Below are positions 44,548-53,002 of a DNA stretch of 64,000 bases, piece after piece. Position 1 is the stretch's first letter, and each line of letters begins with the position of its first letter. The stretch spans positions 53,723-117,722 of the forward strand of contig PHBD01000014.1 of the NCBI GenBank assembly GCA_002841865.1, in the 5' to 3' direction. A model generated the notes under the pieces. It had not been told where the DNA came from, ran no database searches, and was given only the letters and a program-made list of their open reading frames with translations. This DNA comes from Deltaproteobacteria bacterium HGW-Deltaproteobacteria-19. GTDB lineage: Bacteria; Desulfobacterota; Syntrophia; Syntrophales; PHBD01. The position numbers and the translations under genes are program-made.

Positions 44548-46283
44548 TGAGTCCAATTTGTATTCGAACGTGCCCGATCTGCAGGGAAGCGGAGTGTGAT
44601 TTTATTCACAGGCAGGAATTTACGCTGCCGGAAGGGCACCCCATGACGGGCGGATATGCAGTTGTGTGCTGCAAGACCTGTGGGCTTGTATATGCGGATA
44701 CATCCATATCGCAAGTGGATTGCGACAAGATTTACGGGTTCTTCTCAAAGTATGGAGACTCCAGTACATCGACAGGAGGAGGCGACTCGCAGTGGGACAG
44801 GGCGCGTCTTGTGAAGACAGCGGACCGAATCGCCCAATACCTTCCGGATAAGAACAGCAGCATCCTCGATATAGGCTGTGCCGGAGGTGGTTTATTGGGG
44901 GCTTTGAATAACCTTGGATACACAAAGTTGTGTGGTCTGGACCCATCATTGGCGTGCGTGGCTCAGACAAACAGCCGTCGGGGCATAAAAGCACTCCAGG
45001 GTACGTTTTCTGACATCCCTACTGGATTGGGTACATTTGACTGTATCATCCTTTCTCATGTCTTGGAGCATCTTCTGGATCTCGGGGCTGCCGTCAGGGA
45101 TGTGTACCGTCTATTGAAACCCGGCGGGCTTCTCTATGCAGAAGTTCCTGATGCAACCCATTATGATGGTTTTATAAAAGCACCTTTTCAGGAATTCAAC
45201 ACAGAGCATATCAATTACTTCTCGATCCCGTGCCTTCGTCGTCTGCTGATCACCGCCGGATTGGAGGAACGCGCAACCGGGCAAAAGATCATTCTCTCAT
45301 CGATCGATACAGCATACCCGGTAATCTACGCTGTTTATGAAAAATCCGATCAACCCTCGAAGAACCCTCTGCCACAACGCGACGAATCATTACGCAGGCA
45401 GATAGAGGAGTATGTAAAGCGGTCGCAAAAAATAATGGATCAGATTGAAGTACAATTACGGAATATACTGGCTGACAACCCGGAACTTATCATCTGGGGG
45501 GCAGGGCAACTCGCCATGAAGCTGTTTGGCAACACTTCTTTAGCTCAAGCCGGCATAGCGGCCATTGTCGATGGAAACCCCGTCAATCAAGGACAAAAGT
45601 TGAAAGGGATGGTAATCTCGGCGCCGGAACAGATCCGTGAAATGAAAAACCCAATCCTTATCACATCCATCTTGCACCATACCGAAATCACGGATGTCAT
45701 CCGCAACCGCATAGGAATGAACAACCCCATCCTGTCCCTGCTGCCAAGGGCCGGATCAGGTACGACTTTGGTAAAAACCCGGACGTCTGTGGACTACGGT
45801 GAGGATGTTGAGGATATCCTCGCAGAAAATCCCACAGATGCCCGTCAGCGCTCGGCTACTGAATTTGACGAATGGCTGTCACAGAACAATGGGCCGTTGA
45901 TCCTCTTTGGTGCCGGGGCGCTGGGAAGGAAGATCCTGGGGTGTTTACGCCAGGATGGCATTGAACCGATTGGTTTTGCCGATAATGATCCTGCAAAATG
46001 GGGGAGACACATCGGAGATCTGCAGATTTGGCCTCCTGAAGAAGCGGTCCGAAACTTCCCTGATGCATCATTCGTTGTGACCATCCGCTCCCCCGGTCAT
46101 GGCTACAGAGAAAGCCACCGTCAACTTGTGAATGCGGGTTGCGAAAGAGTACTGCCACTTTTGCCCGTTCTATGGAAATATCCGGGGCAGCTCTTGCCAC
46201 ATTACGGTTTGGATTTACCCCAAGCTATCCTGGCGCATGTCTCGGAAATAAAAAAAGCTTTTCTGCTTATGGCCGATGAATAA
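44544..46283 (+). CDS. C-methyltransferase-type protein with extra Rossmann domain (5' part of a split gene)
   Basis: 579 residues. Order: zinc-binding N-terminus (CPIC about 10-13, CCKTC about 43-47), class I SAM methyltransferase domain (about 100-215, ILDIGCAGGGLLGAL and ILSHVLEHL), a C-methyltransferase C-terminal Rossmann domain (LIIWGAGQLAMKLFG, about 312-326), and a further Rossmann domain (LILFGAGALGRKILG, about 452-466). NDP-sugar C-methyltransferases such as TylC3 have the first three. The last domain normally sits in front of an FkbM methyltransferase. The next gene is FkbM, in the same frame after one TAA. Confidence 0.8.
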   Translation: MMSPICIRTCPICREAECDFIHRQEFTLPEGHPMTGGYAVVCCKTCGLVYADTSISQVDCDKIYGFFSKYGDSSTSTGGGDSQWDRARLVKTADRIAQYLPDKNSSILDIGCAGGGLLGALNNLGYTKLCGLDPSLACVAQTNSRRGIKALQGTFSDIPTGLGTFDCIILSHVLEHLLDLGAAVRDVYRLLKPGGLLYAEVPDATHYDGFIKAPFQEFNTEHINYFSIPCLRRLLITAGLEERATGQKIILSSIDTAYPVIYAVYEKSDQPSKNPLPQRDESLRRQIEEYVKRSQKIMDQIEVQLRNILADNPELIIWGAGQLAMKLFGNTSLAQAGIAAIVDGNPVNQGQKLKGMVISAPEQIREMKNPILITSILHHTEITDVIRNRIGMNNPILSLLPRAGSGTTLVKTRTSVDYGEDVEDILAENPTDARQRSATEFDEWLSQNNGPLILFGAGALGRKILGCLRQDGIEPIGFADNDPAKWGRHIGDLQIWPPEEAVRNFPDASFVVTIRSPGHGYRESHRQLVNAGCERVLPLLPVLWKYPGQLLPHYGLDLPQAILAHVSEIKKAFLLMADE

Positions 46284-46307
46284 TCCAGGCAGCTCTTCGC
46301 GGCACTT

Positions 46308-46952
46308 TTGAGAATGAGGCTGCGGGCCGATTTTGATAACTTGCCGTTGCCGTCCCAGGACGATCAGTATTTTGCCGAGGGTATCGTCCGACTTTCATCA
46401 GATGAGTTCTTGGTAGATTGTGGAGCCTTTGACGGAGACACGATTCGAAGCTTTCTGGCTCGACGGCGGACCGCTTTCCGAAGAATTCTGGCGTTCGAAC
46501 CAGACCCGGCGAATTGGAATGCGCTTCACAGCTTTACGGAATCTTTGCCGGATCATATCCGCGGAAAAATAAATGTACGCTCGGAGGCAGTGGGGGCATG
46601 CCGAAAAAAGGTGAGGTTCGATGCATCCGCTTCGGGCGGTTCGTCCGTAAACAGTGCAGGAGGCATGGAAGTGGAGTCCGTAACCCTTGATGAGATCCTT
46701 GGGTGTGATCATCCAACTCTCATAAAATTTGATGTCGAGGGCGCGGAGCAGGATGCGCTGATCGGTGTCCGCGACACGATCCGGCGGGACAGGCCATTAC
46801 TGGCGGTGTGTGTTTATCACAAGACGAATGACCTTTGGCGGATTCCCCTGGACCTTTCTGACCTGGACGCAGGATACCACTTCTATTTGAGAGCGCATCA
46901 GGATGATGGGTTTGATACGGTTCTGTATGCCGTCCCCGATTTATTGCTATGA
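46308..46952 (+). CDS. FkbM family methyltransferase (3' part of a split gene)
   Basis: 214 residues. FLVDCGAFDGDTIRSF (about 37-52), ILAFEPDPANW (about 64-74) and LIKFDVEGAEQDALIG (about 141-156) are the three FkbM signatures; the family O-methylates sugars. The ATG at 46308 has no ribosome binding site. The frame is open backwards to the TAA at 46281-46283 and is continuous with the upstream protein, so this may be one gene with a nonsense codon. Its stop overlaps the next ATG. Confidence 0.78.
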   Translation: MRMRLRADFDNLPLPSQDDQYFAEGIVRLSSDEFLVDCGAFDGDTIRSFLARRRTAFRRILAFEPDPANWNALHSFTESLPDHIRGKINVRSEAVGACRKKVRFDASASGGSSVNSAGGMEVESVTLDEILGCDHPTLIKFDVEGAEQDALIGVRDTIRRDRPLLAVCVYHKTNDLWRIPLDLSDLDAGYHFYLRAHQDDGFDTVLYAVPDLLL

Positions 46953-48757
46953 CAGTTGCTGAATACATTGCTGTGACGCTTGCTGATCGAGGAGTGGGGC
47001 ATGTCTTCATGCTGACCGGTGGCGGCGCCATGTTTCTCAACGATGCCTTCGGTGCGGAGCCTCGCATTGCCTGTGTCTGTTGCCACCATGAACAGGCCTG
47101 CGCCATGGCTGCCGAGGGCTATGCCCGCATGTCTGGAAAATTGGGGGTAATCAACGTCACCACCGGCCCTGGTGGGATCAACGCCCTGAACGGTGTCTTT
47201 GGCGCCTGGACGGACTCGATCCCACTGCTCGTCATTTCGGGGCAGGTCAAGCGGGAAACCTGCATGACAACCTACCCGGACCTGCACCTCCGCCAACTCG
47301 GCGATCAAGAGGCAGACATCCTGGCCATGGCTCGTGGAATTACTAAATATTCAGCCTTTGTGGACGATCCCGCCCGCATCCGCTATCACCTGGAACGGGC
47401 CCTCCATATCGCTGTCTCCGGTCGGCCAGGTCCCTGCTGGCTCGATATCCCCATCGACGTCCAGTCGTCGCCGATCGATTCCAACGCCTTGGAGTCTTAT
47501 GACGCTGTAGAGGACGCAACTCCGATGGCCCCGGGGGCGCTTCGGGTGCAATGCGTGGAGATTCTGGAACGACTGGCGCTCGCCGAACGGCCGGTGATTC
47601 TTGCCGGCACGGGCGTCCGCCTTGCCGGTGCAGCGGATCTCTTTCATGAAACCGTACACCGTCTCGGCATCCCCGTTACGACCGCCTGGACCCACGACCT
47701 GATCGCCTCCGACGATCCACTCTTCTGTGGACGGCCCGGCACGATCGGCACCCGAGCGGGGAACTTCACGGTCCAGAACGCCGACGTCCTCCTTGTCCTC
47801 GGCAGTCGGCTCAACATCCGCCAGGTAAGTTACAACTGGCCGTCATTCGCCCGGGAGGCCTTCAAGATCCAGGTGGATGCGGATTCGACGGAACTGGCAA
47901 AGCCTACGATACGGCCGGATCTGGCAGTTGTGAGCGACCTGCGGGACTTCCTCGTGGAACTGAACCGGCAGATGGACAGCATGAACTGGGACCCGGATCG
48001 CTATGCCGGCTGGCTTTCTTGGTGCCGGGAGCGGGCGGAACGTTACCCCGCCGTCCTGCCGAGGCATCGCGAGTTTCGGGGCGCTGTCAACCCGTACGGA
48101 TTTGTCGAGGCCCTCTTCGAGCATCTCGGAGAAGACGATGCCGTCGTCACTGCCAATGGGGCCGCCTGCGTCGTTACCTTCCAGGCAGCCAGGATAAAGC
48201 GGGGCCAGCGTCTCTTCTCCAATTCCGGAAACGCCTCCATGGGGTATGACCTGCCGGCCGCCATTGGGGCCGCCGTTGCCCGGGACGGGAAGCGGGTGAT
48301 TTGCCTTGCCGGCGATGGCAGTTTCCAACTCAATCTACAGGAACTTGCCACCGTCGCTCAGCGCAGACTGCCGATCAAGATCTTTGTTTTGAACAATGAT
48401 GGCTATCTTTCCATCCGCCTGAGCCAGGCGAATTTCTTCGGCAGGTATATCGGCGAGAGCCGCCGAAGCGGCCTCTTTTTCCCAGACTTGGCGAAGATTG
48501 CCGGGGCCTATGGAATCACGGCCCTGCGCATTGACGGGGCCGATTATAGGGAGCGGATCGAGAAGGTGCTGGCGACAGACGGTCCGGTGCTAGCCGAGGT
48601 GATCCTCGACGCATCCCAGGCCTTCGAACCCCGGATGAGCTCGCGGTCTCTGACTGACGGCCGCATCGTTTCGGCACCGCTGGAAGACATGTTCCCGTTT
48701 CTCGACCGGGAGGAGCTTCGGGGAAACCTCTTGATCCCGCCCACAGATAATGTATGA
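46949..48757 (+). CDS. TPP-dependent enzyme of the acetolactate synthase type
   Basis: 602 residues with the three domains of thiamine-pyrophosphate enzymes. CCHHEQACAMAAEGYARMSGKLG has the catalytic glutamate (about residue 50), and GDGSFQLNLQELATVAQRRLPIKIFVLNNDGY is the TPP/Mg motif (about 451-482). In sugar clusters such enzymes (YerE is the known example) add a two-carbon acyl group from pyruvate to C4 of a CDP-3,6-dideoxy-4-keto sugar, giving a branched sugar. The rfbFGH genes next door supply just that substrate. The assignment is inference. Confidence 0.83.
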   Translation: MTVAEYIAVTLADRGVGHVFMLTGGGAMFLNDAFGAEPRIACVCCHHEQACAMAAEGYARMSGKLGVINVTTGPGGINALNGVFGAWTDSIPLLVISGQVKRETCMTTYPDLHLRQLGDQEADILAMARGITKYSAFVDDPARIRYHLERALHIAVSGRPGPCWLDIPIDVQSSPIDSNALESYDAVEDATPMAPGALRVQCVEILERLALAERPVILAGTGVRLAGAADLFHETVHRLGIPVTTAWTHDLIASDDPLFCGRPGTIGTRAGNFTVQNADVLLVLGSRLNIRQVSYNWPSFAREAFKIQVDADSTELAKPTIRPDLAVVSDLRDFLVELNRQMDSMNWDPDRYAGWLSWCRERAERYPAVLPRHREFRGAVNPYGFVEALFEHLGEDDAVVTANGAACVVTFQAARIKRGQRLFSNSGNASMGYDLPAAIGAAVARDGKRVICLAGDGSFQLNLQELATVAQRRLPIKIFVLNNDGYLSIRLSQANFFGRYIGESRRSGLFFPDLAKIAGAYGITALRIDGADYRERIEKVLATDGPVLAEVILDASQAFEPRMSSRSLTDGRIVSAPLEDMFPFLDREELRGNLLIPPTDNV

Positions 48758-48802
48758 GGGGCAAATCCCCTTTATGATATGGACAAGTGAAGGAGACCCG
48801 CC

Positions 48803-49885
48803 ATGATCCAGAGAGATATCTTCGAGGACCTCTTCGTCCTGGAATTAGCTAACAACCACTGGGGTGACGTAAACCGTGCATTGCGAATCATACATGAATT
48901 CGCAACGGTAGTCCGCTACAACAATGTTCGGGCAGCTATCAAACTGCAAATTCGCGACGTGGATAACTTTATTCACAAGGATTTCCGGGAGCGGCAGGAT
49001 ATCCGCTATGTGAAGAAGACGGTGGATACGCAACTCGCGCGCGAGGATTTCTCCACCATGACCGAGGGAATAAGACGGGGCGGTTGCATTCGTATGGCCA
49101 CGCCCTTTGACGAAGCCTCCGTGGATTTATGCGTTGAATTGGGGATGGAGATCCTGAAGGTGGCCAGCTCGGATGTAACGGATTGGATTCTTCTGGAGAA
49201 GATTGCAAAGACGCGAAAGCCCGTCATTGTGTCTACGGGTGGAGCTTCCCTGAAGGACCTCGATGATATGGTAACATTCTTCGAGAACCGCAGGATTCCC
49301 CTGGCCATCAATCATTGCGTTTCCCTTTATCCAGCGGAGGACTGCGAACTGGAGATAAACCAGATTGACTTCCTGAAGACCCGCTACCCAGGGCATGTGA
49401 TCGGTTTCTCTACCCACGAGTACTCGAGCTGGGATTATTCAATCCTCCTAGCCTATGCCAAGGGCGCGCGAACATTTGAGCGGCATATTGACATCCAGAC
49501 TGAGGACAGGCCATTTGCGCCATACTGCTCTACACCCGAGCAGATCGCACGATGGTTCCAAGCGTGGAAGAAGGCCAAGGAACTGTGCGGTGCGCCTGGG
49601 ACCCAGAAGACTGTCTCAAAAAAAAAAGAGATTGAGTACCTCGATGCCTTGGTGAGGGGAGTCTATGCCCGTCGCGACCTTGCCAGGGGCAGCGTCCTCA
49701 CGCCCGAAGATTACTACCTTGCAATCCCTTTGCAGAAAGGGCAGCTCTCCTGCCGGGAGCTTCTCAACGATTTGACCTTGGCGCAGGACTGCCTGAAGGA
49801 CCAGGCCATCCTGGTGGATATGACCGACAGTCCCTACTGTCGGGACGCCGGACTTCGAGAACTGATCTATGGGCGCGGTCTCTGA
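48803..49885 (+). CDS. NeuB family sialic-acid-synthase-like enzyme
   Basis: 360 residues. Starts with LELANNHWGDVNRALRII, then AIKLQIRDVDNF, ATPFDEASVDLC, EILKVASSDVTDW, GFSTHEYSS (about 196-204), and a C-terminal SAF domain (RGVYARRDLARGSVLTPEDYYLAIPLQKG). NeuB enzymes condense phosphoenolpyruvate with a sugar to a nonulosonate. No CMP-sialic-acid synthetase is in the window. It probably works with the TPP enzyme gene immediately upstream on an unusual higher-carbon sugar. Confidence 0.83.
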   Translation: MIQRDIFEDLFVLELANNHWGDVNRALRIIHEFATVVRYNNVRAAIKLQIRDVDNFIHKDFRERQDIRYVKKTVDTQLAREDFSTMTEGIRRGGCIRMATPFDEASVDLCVELGMEILKVASSDVTDWILLEKIAKTRKPVIVSTGGASLKDLDDMVTFFENRRIPLAINHCVSLYPAEDCELEINQIDFLKTRYPGHVIGFSTHEYSSWDYSILLAYAKGARTFERHIDIQTEDRPFAPYCSTPEQIARWFQAWKKAKELCGAPGTQKTVSKKKEIEYLDALVRGVYARRDLARGSVLTPEDYYLAIPLQKGQLSCRELLNDLTLAQDCLKDQAILVDMTDSPYCRDAGLRELIYGRGL

Positions 49886-50013
49886 GTGATGAGAGTCTTC
49901 ATGCCGGGTAGCCGATAGGTTGTGCCGGGACGGTGTAGACCGTCCAACATTGTCGGGGAGGACAAGGGGTTTCTCCGGTTCTCGAGAATGAATTGTCTGA
50001 AGAGGTCAATTTG

Positions 50014-50946
50014 ATGAAACGCATCACGGTGATCACGCCCTGTTATAACGAGGAAGTCAACGTTCAACTGGTATATGAGACGGTACGGGAGGTGTTTCAG
50101 GCCGAGACAGGATATTCCTATCAGCATCTATTTATTGATAATGCCTCAAGGGACAGGACAGTTACGATCCTTCGGGAAATCGCCGGAAAGGATCAAAATG
50201 TGAAGGTTATTGTGAATGCCAGAAACTTCGGCCATATCCGCTCTCCCTATCATGCGATGCTTCAAGCAAAGGGCGATGCCATCATTTTTATCGTTGCAGA
50301 CTTGCAGGATCCACCATCCATGATTCATGATTTCCTGAGGAAATGGGAACAAGGTTTCCGGATTGTTATCGGAGTTAAGTCTCAGTCTGAAGAATCCCCT
50401 CTTCTGTTTGCAATAAGAAAATTATACTACAGGATTGTCCGAAGTTTGGCAGAAGTGGAACAGGTTAGTAATTTCACGGGCTTCGGACTTTACGACCGGA
50501 GCCTGATTGAAATTCTGCGCCGTATCGATGATCCATATCCATATTTCAGGGGACTCATTGCAGACATAGGTTTTGAACGGGCTGAGATCGAATACACCCA
50601 GAAAACGCGAAAACGGGGCATCACAAAAAACAACTTCTATACACTATACGACTTGGCCATGCTCGGCATCACAAACCATTCCAAGGTACCTCTTCGCCTC
50701 GCCACCATGACCGGTTTTGCCGTGGCCCTCATGAGCCTTCTTGTGGCTTTCGGCTATTTCGTCTACAAACTCATCTTCTGGGACAACTTTTCTGTCGGGA
50801 TCGCGCCGCTCGTGATCGGCCTGTTCTTCTTCTCATCGGTCCAGCTTTTCTTCATCGGTATCGTGGGCGAGTACATCGGCGCCATTCACACGCAGGTGCT
50901 CAAGAGGCCGCTGGTCATCGAGAAGGAGCGCATCAATTTTGACTGA
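50014..50946 (+). CDS. Membrane-anchored family 2 glycosyltransferase (DPM1/GtrB type)
   Basis: 310 residues. VITPCYNEEVNVQLVYETV opens the GT-A domain. IFIVADLQDPPSMI (about 89-102) is the D-x-D-like stretch of polyprenyl-phosphate transferases. Two membrane helices lie at the C-terminus (about 230-290). Such enzymes make polyprenyl-phosphate-linked sugars. ATG 50014 has GAGG upstream; TTG 49993 is a poorer start. A GtrA flippase gene follows, forming a GtrA/GtrB-like pair. Confidence 0.85.
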   Translation: MKRITVITPCYNEEVNVQLVYETVREVFQAETGYSYQHLFIDNASRDRTVTILREIAGKDQNVKVIVNARNFGHIRSPYHAMLQAKGDAIIFIVADLQDPPSMIHDFLRKWEQGFRIVIGVKSQSEESPLLFAIRKLYYRIVRSLAEVEQVSNFTGFGLYDRSLIEILRRIDDPYPYFRGLIADIGFERAEIEYTQKTRKRGITKNNFYTLYDLAMLGITNHSKVPLRLATMTGFAVALMSLLVAFGYFVYKLIFWDNFSVGIAPLVIGLFFFSSVQLFFIGIVGEYIGAIHTQVLKRPLVIEKERINFD

Positions 50947-51036
50947 CCGGAAGAGCCCCATCCTCCAATTTGCGGCTGTTCGGCCATTCACGGCCATGGC
51001 TCTTCCGGATCTGTCTCCGGAGACCTCCATCCTGCC

Positions 51037-51459
51037 ATGATGCGCCATTTCTCACGCCACGGAGTGAAAATCCGGTTTGTTCTTGTCGGCATCTGGAACA
51101 CCTTCTTCGGCTACGGCGTGTATGTCGCCCTGGACTGGCTGTTCGAGCGAGCCTTTGCGAACCGCGCCGTCGCCTACATGTCGGCGGCCGTCCTGTCGAA
51201 CATCCTGGCCATCCTGAACGCCTATATCTTCCATAAATACATTACCTTCCGCTCGGAAGCCCGCGGGTGGGCGATGATCCCGGAGTTTCTGCGGTTCTTT
51301 TCGACATACCTGGTGAGCATCGTCGTGGGCCTTGCAACGCTCCCCATCTTCGTGGAGGTGTTCGGGATCGACCCCAAGATTGCAGGTGCCCTGGTCCTCC
51401 CTGTGACGGTATTGGCAAGCTGGCTCGGCCATTCCCGATTCTCCTTCCGGAACGAATAA
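51037..51459 (+). CDS. GtrA family membrane protein
   Basis: 140 residues with four membrane helices. KIRFVLVGIWNTFFGYGVYVAL (start) and NILAILNAYIFHKYITFRS (about 50-68) are the GtrA signature. It is thought to flip a polyprenyl-linked sugar made by a partner such as the GT2 directly upstream. A compact repeat element lies after its stop. Confidence 0.88.
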   Translation: MMRHFSRHGVKIRFVLVGIWNTFFGYGVYVALDWLFERAFANRAVAYMSAAVLSNILAILNAYIFHKYITFRSEARGWAMIPEFLRFFSTYLVSIVVGLATLPIFVEVFGIDPKIAGALVLPVTVLASWLGHSRFSFRNE

Positions 51460-51460
51460 A

Positions 51461-51537
51461 CGGGGACGCAGGGTACATGAAGAAAAAGTACCATCATGAG
51501 CGGAACAATGTCAGGCACATGAAAAAAGTACCATGTC
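51461..51537. repeat. Inverted element with GTACCAT repeats
   Basis: The block starts CGGGGAC (51461) and ends GTCTCCG (51534-51540), imperfect inverted ends. Inside are two copies of a CATGAAGAAAAAGTACCAT / CATGAAAAAAGTACCAT unit (51476 and 51519). It sits between two genes with no coding potential. Ends resemble the GGGGAC palindromes elsewhere in the window. Confidence 0.5.
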
Positions 51538-51565
51538 TCCGAATTTTTCTGGTTTCGAGAGGGAA

Positions 51566-52477
51566 ATGAATCTCCTGCCAAACCTTGTGAAGATTTCTTT
51601 CCTGCTTCTCCTGCTCCTGGTTCCGGAGGTGGTGCCGGCCGGCATTTTCTCCATGAAACTGGATACGAGAGTGGCGCCGGCACCGGGACGGCTGGTTGCA
51701 GTTTCCACAGTGGCCAACAACGGTGAAGAAACCGTCTACAATGTCTCCGTAACGTCTTCATTGGCCAGCGACACCAGGCGCTCGGATTCTCTGGGAGACA
51801 TTCCCGCAGGCAAGCGCCGGAAACAGCGGGTGGAATTCAACCCGGAAAGCATCAAACCGGGTCGCTATATCCTTGTCACCCGACTGGACTTCCACGAACA
51901 AAACGGCCTGCCCCACCGGATCTATTCCTTCCATCCATTCCGAGTGGACAGGAAAGAGCCTGAAAAGCAGGAATCGCAGGGGACTCTTGAAACAAAACCC
52001 AAATCGGGCATCTCGGGTGCGACGGAAACGCCGGGACTGTCCGTATCGGTGGAAATACCGCCGGTGCGAAGGAAGGCCTTCGGCAGTACTGACATAAAGA
52101 TGTCGCTGCTTCTGAAAAACACGCAGAATGCACCCCTCCAGCCCGTTTTTTCCCTCCAGCTTCCCGACGGCGTGACAGCCGACCGGGAGGAGATACTTCT
52201 GGATATGAGCCCGGGCGAGGAGCGCCGGGAGGAAATGAGGCTGAAAGCCGATCAATCCGTTCGGGGCGGGCACCCGGTATCCGTGCTGGTGAGGTACGAG
52301 ACGGAGAACGAGCATGACAGCCGACTGCTGAGGACTACTCTTGCTGTTGACGAAAACCCTATATTCTTATCCGGGATCGTGATTGCGGCAATCATTATGT
52401 TGATCGCCGTTTCCGTGGCAGCCATTTTCGCCTTCCGTCGCCGATCTGCAGGCGCCACTGGAAAATCAGGGACATGA
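51566..52477 (+). CDS. Exported protein with C-terminal membrane anchor
   Basis: 303 residues. Signal peptide (ISFLLLLLLVPEVVPA), two beta-rich repeats (about 22-110 and 130-255) resembling Ig-like or NEW3-type folds, then a single membrane helix (about 268-290) and a basic tail FAFRRR. A proline/lysine-rich linker joins the repeats. The likely topology is a periplasmic protein anchored at its C-terminus. I do not recognise a specific family. ATG 51566 follows GAGAGGG. Confidence 0.6.
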   Translation: MNLLPNLVKISFLLLLLLVPEVVPAGIFSMKLDTRVAPAPGRLVAVSTVANNGEETVYNVSVTSSLASDTRRSDSLGDIPAGKRRKQRVEFNPESIKPGRYILVTRLDFHEQNGLPHRIYSFHPFRVDRKEPEKQESQGTLETKPKSGISGATETPGLSVSVEIPPVRRKAFGSTDIKMSLLLKNTQNAPLQPVFSLQLPDGVTADREEILLDMSPGEERREEMRLKADQSVRGGHPVSVLVRYETENEHDSRLLRTTLAVDENPIFLSGIVIAAIIMLIAVSVAAIFAFRRRSAGATGKSGT

Positions 52478-53002
52478 TCCTGCTTTACATGGCACGCAAC
52501 CGGAGGTCTGAAATCCCCGTTCCGATATAATCCCTGCCCTCCGCCGGCAGACGTTTTGCTTGCTCCCCGAGAAGACTGTCTTTCCCGATCAGATATTCCG
52601 GGTTCCTATAAGCCTTTAAAAGCTTCTCAAAATCTCATCCCCGATGGTCATTGGAAGTCATTTTGTTTAATCGGGGCCTTATCCCGACTAAACTCATTCC
52701 GTCGAATGGCATAAACCCCTCGAATCGATTGAACCTTCAACGTTCTGATAGAGCCTAAATTCTGTAGGCAATGTTCAGTTGATCAACAGGTATTGAAATA
52801 TCCGTAATTGCTGGTATGAGTGCAACCCAGACGTGATTCTCAAGATTGCATGAACGTCAAGAGAATCCTCCCCCCCCTGCAAACCATAAAATAATCAAGG
52901 ACCTTATAATGTGTCCAGGCCCGGGAACGGACCATCACCCTGGATGCATCATTGCGCATCCAGGCATTGGCGAATCCACCGGGATTTCCACACGGGTAAT
53001 GA
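52478..53002. other. Gene-free stretch before the export operon
   Basis: About 525 bases, no supported frame. It includes inverted GATTCTC...GAGAATC arms near 52833-52865 and a TATAAT at 52905-52910 without a good -35 box. It probably contains the promoter of the following exopolysaccharide operon. Confidence 0.45.

Noticed and set aside
52830..52910. Riboswitch (c-di-GMP type) before the export operon
   Set aside because: The spacer has short inverted arms and a TATAAT, but the conserved c-di-GMP aptamer core could not be recognised.
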